From Clostridia bacterium (lineage in GTDB: Bacteria > Bacillota > Clostridia > UBA1212 > UBA1255), in the NCBI GenBank assembly GCA_017935905.1, contig JAGBGO010000079.1, positions 1 to 38,036 on the forward strand: a stretch of DNA of 38,036 bases, read 5' to 3'. The notes below the pieces were generated by a model that saw only the letters and a program-made list of their open reading frames with translations, ran no database searches and was not told the origin of the DNA. The translations under genes were made by a program, and so were the position numbers. Of this stretch, positions 25,286-32,791 are shown in pieces. Position 1 is the first letter of the stretch, and every line of letters begins with the position of its first letter.

Positions 25286-26173
25286 ATGGAATATAGATCT
25301 GTCGCCCAAATGGCTGAAAAATGGGGGCTTTCTGAACGAAGTGTGCGGAATTACTGTGCCCACGGCAGAATTAAAGATAGCAAACTTATCGGCAAAATTT
25401 GGCACATTCCGGAGAATGCACAAAAGCCGGAGCGTGCAAATAAGAAAAAAGATTCACTTACGTTGCTTCGAATCTTGCGTGAGCAGAAAGCTGCTAAGAT
25501 GACCGGTGGTATCTATCATAAGGTTCAAATTGACCTAACTTATAACTCTAACCATATTGAGGGCAGCCGCCTTACCCACGATCAGACCCGGTACATCTTT
25601 GAGACCAACACCATTGGTTTTGAGAATGAAGCGGTTAATGTAGATGATGTAATTGAAACATCCAATCACTTCCGCTGCATTGATATGGTGATCGATCAGG
25701 CTAGTGCTACGCTGTCTGAGAAATTTATCAAGGAACTGCACTTTGTGCTGAAGACCGGCACCAGCGATAGCCGCAAGGATTGGTTCGCAGTAGGGGAGTA
25801 CAAGAAATTGCCCAATGAGGTGGGCGGTAACGACACTACGCTGCCGGAGGATGTTGCCGATGAGATTCGCAAACTGCTGACGAGTTACAACAATCTATCC
25901 TCTAAGACCTTTGAGGACATCGTAGCCTTCCACGTAGCATTTGAGCGCATCCATCCCTTCCAGGATGGAAATGGCCGTGTAGGCCGTCTGATCCTCTTTA
26001 AGGAGTGCCTGAAGCATAATCTTGTCCCGTTCATCATCGAGGATAATCTGAAACTGTTCTACTACCGCGGTCTCAAAGAATGGGACAGCGAAAAAAGCTT
26101 CCTTATGGACACCTGCCTCACCGCCCAGGACCGCTTTAAGGAGCATTTGGATTACTTTAGAATTGTATATTAG
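25286..26173 (+). CDS. Fic-family protein with N-terminal helix-turn-helix
   Basis: 295 residues. The N-terminus (VAQMAEKWGLSERSVRNYCAHGRIKDSKLIGKIWHIP, described in parts) is an excisionase/MerR-like winged helix-turn-helix that could bind the inverted repeat in its own promoter. The Fic domain has the full catalytic motif HPFQDGNGRVGR (His base plus Gly/Asn/Arg anion site), so AMP transfer or related nucleotidyl transfer to a protein target is plausible. The N-terminal inhibitory helix SNHIEG matches the (S/T)xxxE(G/N) class II pattern, so activity is probably self-inhibited. I chose ATG 25286 because GGGAGG precedes it and the longer frame would start in the promoter. No antitoxin-like small gene is adjacent. 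Target unknown. Confidence 0.85.
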   Translation: MEYRSVAQMAEKWGLSERSVRNYCAHGRIKDSKLIGKIWHIPENAQKPERANKKKDSLTLLRILREQKAAKMTGGIYHKVQIDLTYNSNHIEGSRLTHDQTRYIFETNTIGFENEAVNVDDVIETSNHFRCIDMVIDQASATLSEKFIKELHFVLKTGTSDSRKDWFAVGEYKKLPNEVGGNDTTLPEDVADEIRKLLTSYNNLSSKTFEDIVAFHVAFERIHPFQDGNGRVGRLILFKECLKHNLVPFIIEDNLKLFYYRGLKEWDSEKSFLMDTCLTAQDRFKEHLDYFRIVY

Positions 26174-26194
26174 CGTATTCTAAATGAAATGTCG

Positions 26195-26233
26195 AACGGC
26201 GACAGAAAGTTATGTGCTTTCTGTCGCCGTTTT
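26195..26233. terminator. Bidirectional terminator between the Fic gene and yeiH
   Basis: A perfect 15-bp stem AACGGCGACAGAAAG / CTTTCTGTCGCCGTT with loop TTATGTG serves both convergent genes; T-rich ends occur on the plus side. Confidence 0.85.
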
Positions 26234-26237
26234 CACC

Positions 26238-27263
26238 TTACATTAAGCCCATACACACAATTACAATAAGTGCAGTCAAAGTCACCAGTGTGTCAATGGT
26301 AATGCCATAGAACATAGGTCTTAGACCGGCCTTCTTAAAGTCCAACAGGCTGGTGTTCAAACCGATAGCGGCCAACGCTGTGACCATCAGGAATTTACTT
26401 GCGGTTTTCATTGCCCCGGACAATGTGGCAGGAATCATGCCAACACTATTTAGAAGGGCCATCAGCAGGAAACCGCCAATAAACCAAGGGATGATCTTCA
26501 CTATATTCACTTTATTACCGCCACCTGTGGCTTGCATTTCCTTTTTTTTCATACGCACACCAATCCAGGCAAACACCAGCACCGTGGGGATGATAGCAAT
26601 GGTACGGGTCAGCTTGACCATGGTAGCAAAGTCACCTGCTGCTTCCGAGAAAGCATAGCCGGATGCAACAACACTGGCGGTATCGTTTACGGATGTACCT
26701 GCCCAGATGCCATAAGCGATATCAGACATTCCCAATGCTTTGCCCATCAAGGGGTACAGCGCAATCATTACCATATCAAAGAGGAAGGTAGAGGACATGG
26801 CAAAGGCGATATCTTTGTCGTCAGCATCGATCACCGGTGCGATCGCTGCTACCGCAGAACCGCCGCAGATACCCGTACCTGCAGAGATCAGATTGCTCAG
26901 TTTCCAGTTTAGACCGAACAGTTTGCGGATAAAATAACCACCACCGAAGCACACAGCGAAGGTGAAGATCATCACAAGGAAGGTCATCTTGCCGACGGAC
27001 ATAATGGTGCTGACGGAAAGGGATGCGCCCAGCAGAACGATTGCGGCTTTCAGAATCCGCTTGGATGTGAATTTCAGTGCAGGCTTCATCCATACAGGAT
27101 GGAAAAAGCTGTTGATGATTGTGCCCATAAACAGGGCGATGATGGATGCGCCCAGCAGGCCACCGGGGATCAGTTCTTCCAGAAAGATGGACAGCCCAGC
27201 TACTGCAAAGCAAATGGCAACTCCTATAAGGAACAGCAGACGTTCTTTGGTTTTCGGATTCAT
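26238..27263 (-). CDS. yeiH: YeiH-family (UPF0324) putative sulfate/sulfite exporter
   Basis: 341 residues with 8-10 hydrophobic helices (for example LLFLIGVAICFAVAGLSIFL and ILKAAIVLLGASLSVSTIM). Family-specific motifs include SAGTGICGGSAVAAIAPVI, IWAGTSVNDTASVVASGY and ALAAIGLNTSLLDFKKAGLRP. The family is annotated as a putative sulfate exporter; transport direction and substrate are not proven here. A LysR regulator is divergently placed 106 bp away, the same arrangement as yeiE-yeiH in E. coli. The start has AAAGGGG upstream. Confidence 0.88.
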   Translation of the reverse strand: MNPKTKERLLFLIGVAICFAVAGLSIFLEELIPGGLLGASIIALFMGTIINSFFHPVWMKPALKFTSKRILKAAIVLLGASLSVSTIMSVGKMTFLVMIFTFAVCFGGGYFIRKLFGLNWKLSNLISAGTGICGGSAVAAIAPVIDADDKDIAFAMSSTFLFDMVMIALYPLMGKALGMSDIAYGIWAGTSVNDTASVVASGYAFSEAAGDFATMVKLTRTIAIIPTVLVFAWIGVRMKKKEMQATGGGNKVNIVKIIPWFIGGFLLMALLNSVGMIPATLSGAMKTASKFLMVTALAAIGLNTSLLDFKKAGLRPMFYGITIDTLVTLTALIVIVCMGLM

Positions 27264-27294
27264 ATTAGTACCCCTTTGAAATTTTTCTTTATTT

Positions 27295-27307
27295 TACCAT
27301 AATGGTA
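27295..27307. promoter_or_regulatory. Palindromic LysR-type operator candidate in the yeiH-lysR intergenic region
   Basis: TACCAT-A-ATGGTA is a perfect 13-bp palindrome of the T-N11-A class expected for LysR-family binding, placed about 30 bases upstream of yeiH. The rest of the 106-bp gap is AT-rich. Confidence 0.55.
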
Positions 27308-27369
27308 TGATAAAATGAAGTTATTATATGGAATGGATTGATTCTAAATAATTATCACAGGTGATACAT

Positions 27370-28221
27370 ATGAATTCCAAACTGCATACCTTTCTTACAC
27401 TCTGTCAGACGATGAATTATCGAATGGCGGCAGAGCATCTGCATCTTTCCCAGCCTGCAGTTACAAAGCAGATTCAGGCATTGGAGCAGACGTTGCAAAC
27501 GAAACTGTTCTGTTACGATGGGCATGTGCTCCATAAGACGGAGGCGTGTCTGCTCTTGGAACGGTATGCGATAACTCAACAGTATCAGTTTGAGGAGCTA
27601 CAGTTGGCCATTGCTGATAAGAAACGTTTCAACTTACGGATCGGTGCTACCAAAACCATAGGTGACTATGTGCTGATAGATGCCATTAAAGAATACCTCA
27701 GCGATCCAAGTCATGAACTTTCCCTGATGGTGGATAACACCATGCACCTACTGCAAATGTTGGACGAGAATCAACTGGATTTCGCAGTGATTGAGGGTGC
27801 TTTCAGCAAAACGAAATACGACTCCTATCTGCTGCGCATGGAGCCGTTTGTGGGGATCTGCGCAAAGAATAGTCCCTTGTGTGGCCAGCATATATCCGTT
27901 GAAGAACTGCTGAAGCAGACCATCGTTGTCCGGGAAAAGGGCTCCGGTACCCGTCGTATTTTTGAAGAGCGCTTAGCCGCAATGGGGTATGAACTCAGCG
28001 ACTTATACAGGGAGGTTTCCATCAGCAGTTTCGTGGCAATTAAGGCGTTGGTTGCCGCTGGAATCGGTATCAGTTTCCTCTACAATTCCGTTGTTGCAAA
28101 AGAAAATGACATTGGTACATTTACAGTGGATGGAATCACCGAGCCGCACCCGTTTCATGTGGTTTATACGCAAAACACAAGCGCAAGAAATTACGCGGAG
28201 CAGTTCTTAAAATTTGGATAA
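27370..28221 (+). CDS. LysR-family transcriptional regulator
   Basis: 283 residues. The N-terminal winged helix (LHTFLTLCQTMNYRMAAEHL, HLSQPAVTKQIQALEQTL) is a standard LysR DNA-binding domain. The C-terminal periplasmic-binding-like effector domain follows, with the typical IGATKTIGDYVL start and EPFVGICAKNSPLCGQ. The ligand is unknown; divergence from yeiH suggests sulfur oxyanion sensing, as with E. coli YeiE, but this is inference. ATG 27370 is preferred over the in-frame GTG three codons earlier because the DNA-binding domain begins here and AGGTGAT lies 6 bases upstream. A strong hairpin follows the stop. Confidence 0.9.
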   Translation: MNSKLHTFLTLCQTMNYRMAAEHLHLSQPAVTKQIQALEQTLQTKLFCYDGHVLHKTEACLLLERYAITQQYQFEELQLAIADKKRFNLRIGATKTIGDYVLIDAIKEYLSDPSHELSLMVDNTMHLLQMLDENQLDFAVIEGAFSKTKYDSYLLRMEPFVGICAKNSPLCGQHISVEELLKQTIVVREKGSGTRRIFEERLAAMGYELSDLYREVSISSFVAIKALVAAGIGISFLYNSVVAKENDIGTFTVDGITEPHPFHVVYTQNTSARNYAEQFLKFG

Positions 28222-28225
28222 AATT

Positions 28226-28262
28226 ATCACCCCACTTTTGCATTGCTCGAAAGTGGGGTGAT
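28226..28262. terminator. Terminator hairpin between lysR and the GNAT gene
   Basis: A 13-bp perfect stem ATCACCCCACTTT / AAAGTGGGGTGAT with an 11-base loop. T-rich sequence lies on the minus-strand exit (AATTTTATCC), so it best serves the GNAT gene, but it probably stops both. Confidence 0.75.
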
Positions 28263-28283
28263 GTGCTTGTTAATTTTATCTCG

Positions 28284-28841
28284 TTAAGTTCGTTTCATAA
28301 TCTTAACAAAGTGGAACATCTCATCGGGACCCTCGTCGGGATCATGTTCGTCTCCATCCGGCATTTCACGATCCGGAACGAAATACCCACACCAAAACTC
28401 GTCAATTTTGAAACCGCATTTATTGACATAGAAGTGGATATTGCGTTTCTCAAAATAGGGTGTACAGGTCTCCCAAACCTCTGTTTCGGGATGTAAAGCC
28501 TCAACTGCTTGCCAAGCACCGAAACCGATACCTTTGGTGTGTTCCTCGGGAGAAACGAAAAGGATCTCCAACTCGTTGTGATTGGTTTCTTTGTTGATCT
28601 TCAGTATCACACCGCCCACATTTCTACCGTCAACAACGATGCGATAGGTTTCACTGTCAGGAGCATCAATACAGCCCTCTATGGTTTTGCGAGAGATAAT
28701 TTCTCCGTCAAAATCAAGATGGTCGTCCCGCTTGCCAAATTCCTCGATTGCGCCGTACTTGAATGCCCATTGATTATCAAGTATAAATTGCTCGCGGTCG
28801 TCCGCAGTTAACGGGACGAGAATGACTTTTGTGTTTTTCAT
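28284..28841 (-). CDS. GNAT-family N-acetyltransferase
   Basis: 185 residues. The N-terminal part (VILVPLTADDREQFILDNQ) and the acetyl-CoA core (NVGGVILKINKETNHNELEILFVSPEEHTKGIGFGAWQAV) give the GNAT fold, with the motif A pyrophosphate loop as HTKGIGFGAW in place of (Q/R)xxGx(G/A). FYVNKCGFK is the usual C-terminal motif. An acidic tail region (DGDEHDPDEGPDEM) follows. The substrate is unknown. I use ATG 28841 because GGAGG lies six bases upstream. The gene has a strong promoter and a long structured leader ending in a terminator-like hairpin, so its expression is probably controlled by attenuation. Confidence 0.88.
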   Translation of the reverse strand: MKNTKVILVPLTADDREQFILDNQWAFKYGAIEEFGKRDDHLDFDGEIISRKTIEGCIDAPDSETYRIVVDGRNVGGVILKINKETNHNELEILFVSPEEHTKGIGFGAWQAVEALHPETEVWETCTPYFEKRNIHFYVNKCGFKIDEFWCGYFVPDREMPDGDEHDPDEGPDEMFHFVKIMKRT

Positions 28842-28851
28842 AATTACCTCC

Positions 28852-28891
28852 AAAAATAAAGCTCAGTCATTACCTAAGTAATAACCGAGCT
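28852..28891 (-). terminator. Attenuator terminator in the GNAT leader
   Basis: Minus strand AGCTCGGTTATTAC-TTAG-GTAATGACTGAGCT: a 14-bp stem with two wobbles, followed by TTATTTTT and then, within 10 bases, the GNAT ribosome site and start. Its position inside the transcript of the gene it precedes makes it an attenuator rather than an end-of-gene terminator. Confidence 0.8.
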
Positions 28892-28908
28892 CACTCGACA
28901 TCTTATCT

Positions 28909-28963
28909 GACAGGCGGCCTGCAAGCGGTGCGCTTACGATCCCCTACACTACGGTGTACTGTC
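28909..28963 (-). ncRNA. Aptamer-like three-way junction in the GNAT leader (candidate riboswitch)
   Basis: Read on the minus strand, GACAG (complement of 28959-28963) closes on CTGTC (28909-28913). Inside are hairpin TACAC-CGTA-GTGTA, a 7-base joint GGGGATC, hairpin GTAAGCG-CAC-CGCTTGC, and a 7-base joint AGGCCGC. The compact 55-nt fold, unpaired G/C-rich joints, and an intrinsic terminator 17 bases downstream have the layout of a transcriptional riboswitch. I do not recognise the class. Confidence 0.5.
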
Positions 28964-28986
28964 CTCCGATGACCTATTCGTTTTTC

Positions 28987-29015
28987 AGTATAGCATACCG
29001 GCACGTCTTCGTCAA
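28987..29015 (-). promoter_or_regulatory. Promoter of the GNAT gene
   Basis: Minus strand TTGACG (complement of 29010-29015), 17-bp spacer, TATACT (complement of 28987-28992). The start would be near 28980, giving a leader of about 140 nt. Confidence 0.8.
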
Positions 29016-29077
29016 TAAATCGTGCTTATTTTAGCTTTGTTGCACTGGATTTTTCTCTGGTTGTTTCACTTTTTCTG

Positions 29078-29110
29078 TACACCTTTTATACACCTTTTGT
29101 ACACCTTTTT
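29078..29110. repeat. Three tandem 11-bp units (TACACCTTTTN)
   Basis: TACACCTTTTA, TACACCTTTTG and TACACCTTTTT follow each other without gaps. This is part of the gene-free stretch 29016-29657. Confidence 0.8.
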
Positions 29111-29157
29111 GGCATTGAGATGCGTGGAGATACATGAAGATACATTTTTTCCCAAAT

Positions 29158-29254
29158 CCCGAAAGCCCTTGTGCCGCAAGGATTTATCGGGGTTTTATGG
29201 ATTTATAAGGAGTTATGAAATTCGGTCGCTGAGCAACGATACCGAGCTTCATAA
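29158..29254. repeat. Two large hairpins in the gene-free stretch
   Basis: First, CCCGA (29158-29162) pairs with TCGGG (29187-29191) around an inner CCTTG/CAAGG stem, followed by GTTTT, a terminator-like form. Second, a 14-bp stem with one mismatch (29213-29226 with 29241-29254; TTATGAA/TTCATAA outside, TCGGT/ACCGA inside) encloses a 14-base loop. No reading frame or tRNA is evident here, so these may mark the eroded end of a lost gene or element. Confidence 0.5.
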
Positions 29255-29395
29255 TCAGGATCTCCTTTGTCTGCTTGCACGAGCAAGTCAATACACCTTA
29301 TCAGTATATTACACCCTCGTCCGCATTTCAATACCAACCGCCGCATTTGTACCGAATGTTTCCCCGCGAGGAACGTACGACCCTGAACCAACACC

Positions 29396-29513
29396 GTAGG
29401 GGCGGCAGCTGTGCATAAGTTCCGCCGACCAAATTATGGATTGGGGGCGTCACTTAATTGCCCGCCCGCCAAGGTCTGCACAAACCTCACGGGCGACCAC
29501 TGGTCGCCCCTAC
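29396..29513. mobile_element. MITE-like 118-bp repeat element
   Basis: Terminal inverted repeats GTAGGGGCG and CGCCCCTAC bound a GC-rich non-coding unit that also contains the palindrome GGGCGACCA-C-TGGTCGCCC (29491-29509). Elements of this look are common in intergenic regions of gut Clostridia (from memory). A neighbour at 29535-29556, GGAACGAC-N6-GTCGTTCC, may be a second, related fragment. No transposase gene. Confidence 0.55.
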
Positions 29514-29594
29514 AATCCTAATTTGGGTATGTAGGGAACGACCTATGTGTCGTTCCGCCCGCACTTATCCCTTTAGGGAGGCGGACAGAGACGC

Positions 29595-29639
29595 AAAAAA
29601 ACACAGCGCCCCCTGCCGTAGGCTACCACGACAGGGGGC
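29595..29639 (-). terminator. Terminator of the TIR gene
   Basis: Minus strand GCCCCCTG / CAGGGGGC stem (29608-29639) with an inner CGT/ACG pair, followed after a few bases by seven T. Confidence 0.75.
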
Positions 29640-29657
29640 TATATCCGATGGTGATAT

Positions 29658-32600
29658 TCAATAATTGTCTTGATAGTAATCTTCGATAGCCGTACCGTTG
29701 GCATCGTAGGTTACTCGGCCGAAACCGACACCTAAATACATTGTCTCTTGGCGAGAGGTGAGATTACCCTTGGCGTCGTACTCATAATATATCACCTGAG
29801 GAACAACACCAACGGCTGCCATGGAAGCCCAAACCTGCAAAACAGGTTTGCCTGCCGTATTTTTCTCCTCATAAATGATATAGTTCTCAGCTTGATAAGG
29901 GTAACTCTCCCCGTCGGGACCATAGGTGTTTCCCACAGAATTGTGGGTATCGCCCTTCATTGTACAGATGACAGATTTTTTGGCACTGTATATCGTGGTG
30001 ACGACTTCATTGGAAGTCGGGCACTCGTGTTCCGCCTGATACACCAGTTTGCCGGCCGCATTGTATTTGTATTCCTTGCCCGATACAAAGAAGCCGTTGG
30101 CGTTTAGCACCTCTTCTCGCTTGTCAACCACGGTTCCTGCAGTGTTATAATACCAATCCGTATTCGTGATGGTTCCTTTAGCATCCGTTTTTCTCTCAGT
30201 CTTTTTGGTAAGCCGTCCGTTTTCATAGGTGGACGTATAGTAATACTCATACCCATCCTTGGTGAACTCTTCCCACTTGTAAAGCATTTTTCCGTTGGTA
30301 TCATAGCCTATGTCTGTTGACGATACTTGCACCTCGTGAGCTTCGGAGGTATACAGAATTTCCATATAACTTATCAGACGGGCGTTGCTATCGTATTCAT
30401 AGCGATAATACATTTTCCCATCGTACCAGCCGTGAGACACCGTCTCATAACTGATGGTACCGTCGGGGTAAGTTACGCCGTGGCAACTGACAAACTGCTT
30501 GCCTTTTTCCTTCGCCAACACATCCGCATACTTGCCGCTCGCAAACGGGCAACCCTCCGCGTGCAACATTTCATCTCTCGTCGGCGTATCCACCACAGGC
30601 GTCGTCGGTCTTGCCGTGGGACGCGCGGTGGGTCTGCCCGTCCCATTCCCCGTCGGTTTGTTCGTCGCCTCGGTTGTGCCGGAGGTGGTGGCGTCGGTCA
30701 CCGCCGTCGTTCCCTGCGTCGTCGGCACAGTCGTCGCGGTCGTTGCCGCCGCACCAAGCGTGGTGGTCGGTTTACCCGTCGCCGTCGTGGTGGTGGGGTC
30801 GGATTTTGTCAGCTGCGAGAAATCGATGGTCGGCAGGATCATCGCCGCCACGATACCGAGGATCAGCACCGGCACGACCACCATCGCCACCTTTTTAATG
30901 AGCGGCAGCTTCTGCTTAAAATTCTCTTTGCGCTCGACCGCGCGCTTCTCCTTGGCGGCCAGCGACACGCTCGCCGCCGCCTGGATCTCCGCGATGCGGC
31001 GCTCGCAATCGTCAATTTTAATGTCCGCATCTTTAAATCCGCGGATCGTCTCGAACGCGGCGACCGCTTTCTTGTACTGCTTGATCTTGCCGCCTGCCAT
31101 CAGCGCGACCGCGGCGGTATAGACCGCTTCTTTTTCGGTAAATGCGGCCTTGTCATCACACTCCGCCGCCAATGCTTCCGCATCCTTGTACGCGCCGACG
31201 GCACGGAACGCCGCGGCGGCCTTTTGGTAATCCTCCGCGGTCTTGGCAGCTTTCAGCAACGCGGCGGCAGTGGCGTACAATCCGCCGAAATGCACTTCCT
31301 CCGCCTGCTTGCGGCACGCTTCGGCGCGCGCGGCAGCATCCTCAAAGCCGGCGAGCGCCTCAAACGCCTCCGCAGCCGTCCCAAAATCTTCACGCGTCTT
31401 GGCGGCAGCGTACAGTGCCTCCGCCGCGTTATATTTTGCGAGCAAACGAGTGCGCTCCGCCTTGTTCTGAATGGTGCGGATCGCCGTCTGCAGCTCCTCG
31501 CGCAGCGCCTCGTCGCCAAAGCGCATCGCCTTTTGATAATCGGGATGGTTGTCGAACGGCTGTGCCTGCTCAGCGAGCTGTTCGCGGCGGCGAACGCTCA
31601 GCGCGATCATCAGCTTGCCGAGATACGCCTCGCCGCATTCGGGATTCTGGTCAAGCACCTTCTCGCAATACTCGTCCGCGCTCTCCCACTTGCCGTCCTC
31701 CAGAAAGAGGAACAACCGGCGCAGCAGGGGATCGGTGCTTGCCGCGACCGGCGCAGACACCGGTGCCGCCACAGCCGCCGCAGCCGCGCGGCTCGGCTTC
31801 GCCGTGCCCGCCAGCTTCTCAATACCGCGGATTAAGTCCTGCATAAACCCGAGCTTCGACATATCCTGCGCCTGCAGATGCGAAAACTCCTCGGGCAGAT
31901 CGTACGGATCCATATCGCGATACGCCGGGATCAGCACCTTGTTCGCGCCGTTTTTGATGAGCGACAGGAAGCGCGACCACTCGTTGCGCACCCACACGGC
32001 GTTGAAATACTCAGGCTTCGTGCCGAGCACCACCATCACCTTGGCGGAGTTCAGCGCAGCAAAGATATACGGCTCGTAGGCAGAGCCCAGCTTATCTTCC
32101 AGCGTGATACGCGAGAAGAACACCTTGAAACCCTCGTTTGTGAGCTGATGATACAGCTCGTTCGCCAGCACGCTGTCCTGCGTGCGGCGGCCGTTCGCGT
32201 CGGTTTCCTTGTAGCAGATGAACACGTCAAACGGCTCTTCCTTTTGCGAGATGGCGAGGATGCCCTTCTGAATGGTGTCGATCTCGTGGGCCTCCGCCTC
32301 ATAGATCGCTTTTTGTTCGGCATCGGCGTAGCGGAGCGCGGCCTTGTAGTCCTCGTCCGACAGCACCGACGTGTACTGCATACGGTTGACGGTGGCGATA
32401 CGCTTGCTGCTCTTCGGGTCTTCCACGTATTCCACGCCGTAGCGGCACAGCACCAGCAGCCAATACGCCTCGGCATCCGAGGGATTCTCGTTGAGGATCT
32501 GCTCGTAGATCTGGATGGCTTTATCAAAATCGTTGTTGCGGCGGAAGTGGTCGGCGCGCTCGTACAGAGCCGAGCTGTGCTCGTCCGACGGCTTGGGCAG

Positions 32601-32696
32601 CGTCTGCTTGGTGCCGCAATACTGGCACACGCAGACCGACGCGTCACCCGTCAGCTCCAGCGATCCTCCGCAAATTTTACACTTCAAAACAGACAT
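29658..32696 (-). CDS. Membrane-spanning TIR-domain protein with zinc ribbon, helical repeats and YD-like ectodomain
   Basis: 1012 residues. Domains in order: zinc ribbon CKICGG...CQYCG (6-28), TPR-like helices (45-90), TIR domain (155-285), an Ala-rich link, helical repeats with F-x-x-x-x-(G/A)-(F/Y)-x-D-A units at about 446, 497 and 550, one membrane segment (603-624), a Thr/Pro-rich stalk (631-704) and a C-terminal region of short YD/RHS-like strands (YDSNARLISY, YDTNGKML, YNAAGKLVYQ, YDAKGNLTSR). The positive cluster before the membrane segment and lack of a signal peptide predict N-inside, C-outside. In the TIR domain, AYEPYI supplies E208 at the position of the catalytic Glu of NAD-cleaving TIRs (inference). 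Start ATG 32696 follows GAGAGGG and a promoter; the frame is open further only by overlap. The first two thirds are much GC-richer than the ectodomain. Confidence 0.8.
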   Translation of the reverse strand: MSVLKCKICGGSLELTGDASVCVCQYCGTKQTLPKPSDEHSSALYERADHFRRNNDFDKAIQIYEQILNENPSDAEAYWLLVLCRYGVEYVEDPKSSKRIATVNRMQYTSVLSDEDYKAALRYADAEQKAIYEAEAHEIDTIQKGILAISQKEEPFDVFICYKETDANGRRTQDSVLANELYHQLTNEGFKVFFSRITLEDKLGSAYEPYIFAALNSAKVMVVLGTKPEYFNAVWVRNEWSRFLSLIKNGANKVLIPAYRDMDPYDLPEEFSHLQAQDMSKLGFMQDLIRGIEKLAGTAKPSRAAAAAVAAPVSAPVAASTDPLLRRLFLFLEDGKWESADEYCEKVLDQNPECGEAYLGKLMIALSVRRREQLAEQAQPFDNHPDYQKAMRFGDEALREELQTAIRTIQNKAERTRLLAKYNAAEALYAAAKTREDFGTAAEAFEALAGFEDAAARAEACRKQAEEVHFGGLYATAAALLKAAKTAEDYQKAAAAFRAVGAYKDAEALAAECDDKAAFTEKEAVYTAAVALMAGGKIKQYKKAVAAFETIRGFKDADIKIDDCERRIAEIQAAASVSLAAKEKRAVERKENFKQKLPLIKKVAMVVVPVLILGIVAAMILPTIDFSQLTKSDPTTTTATGKPTTTLGAAATTATTVPTTQGTTAVTDATTSGTTEATNKPTGNGTGRPTARPTARPTTPVVDTPTRDEMLHAEGCPFASGKYADVLAKEKGKQFVSCHGVTYPDGTISYETVSHGWYDGKMYYRYEYDSNARLISYMEILYTSEAHEVQVSSTDIGYDTNGKMLYKWEEFTKDGYEYYYTSTYENGRLTKKTERKTDAKGTITNTDWYYNTAGTVVDKREEVLNANGFFVSGKEYKYNAAGKLVYQAEHECPTSNEVVTTIYSAKKSVICTMKGDTHNSVGNTYGPDGESYPYQAENYIIYEEKNTAGKPVLQVWASMAAVGVVPQVIYYEYDAKGNLTSRQETMYLGVGFGRVTYDANGTAIEDYYQDNY

Positions 32697-32735
32697 AACA
32701 CGATCCCTCTCGGTTTCCACGTCATAATCGTTTCC

Positions 32736-32764
32736 AGTATACCATGCCCTGCCGCATTTTGCAA
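32736..32764 (-). promoter_or_regulatory. Promoter of the TIR gene
   Basis: Minus strand TTGCAA (complement of 32759-32764), 17-bp spacer, TATACT (complement of 32736-32741), about 40 bases before the start. The TIR gene can therefore be expressed separately from the AraC gene upstream. Confidence 0.65.
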
Positions 32765-32791
32765 GAGATTGTCGAAACGGCAGAGAAGCGC

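Noticed and set aside
29078..29110. CRISPR-like repeats
   Set aside because: Units are 11 bp in direct tandem with no spacers and no cas genes.
29016..29395. Remnant of an integrase or attachment site
   Set aside because: Terminator-like hairpins and tandem units recall ends of integrative elements, but no recombinase remnant, tRNA target or duplicated att sequence could be read.
30327..31835. A 502-codon plus-strand frame inside the TIR gene
   Set aside because: Arg/His-rich shadow of the GC-rich, Ala-rich coding strand; no start signal and no recognisable fold.
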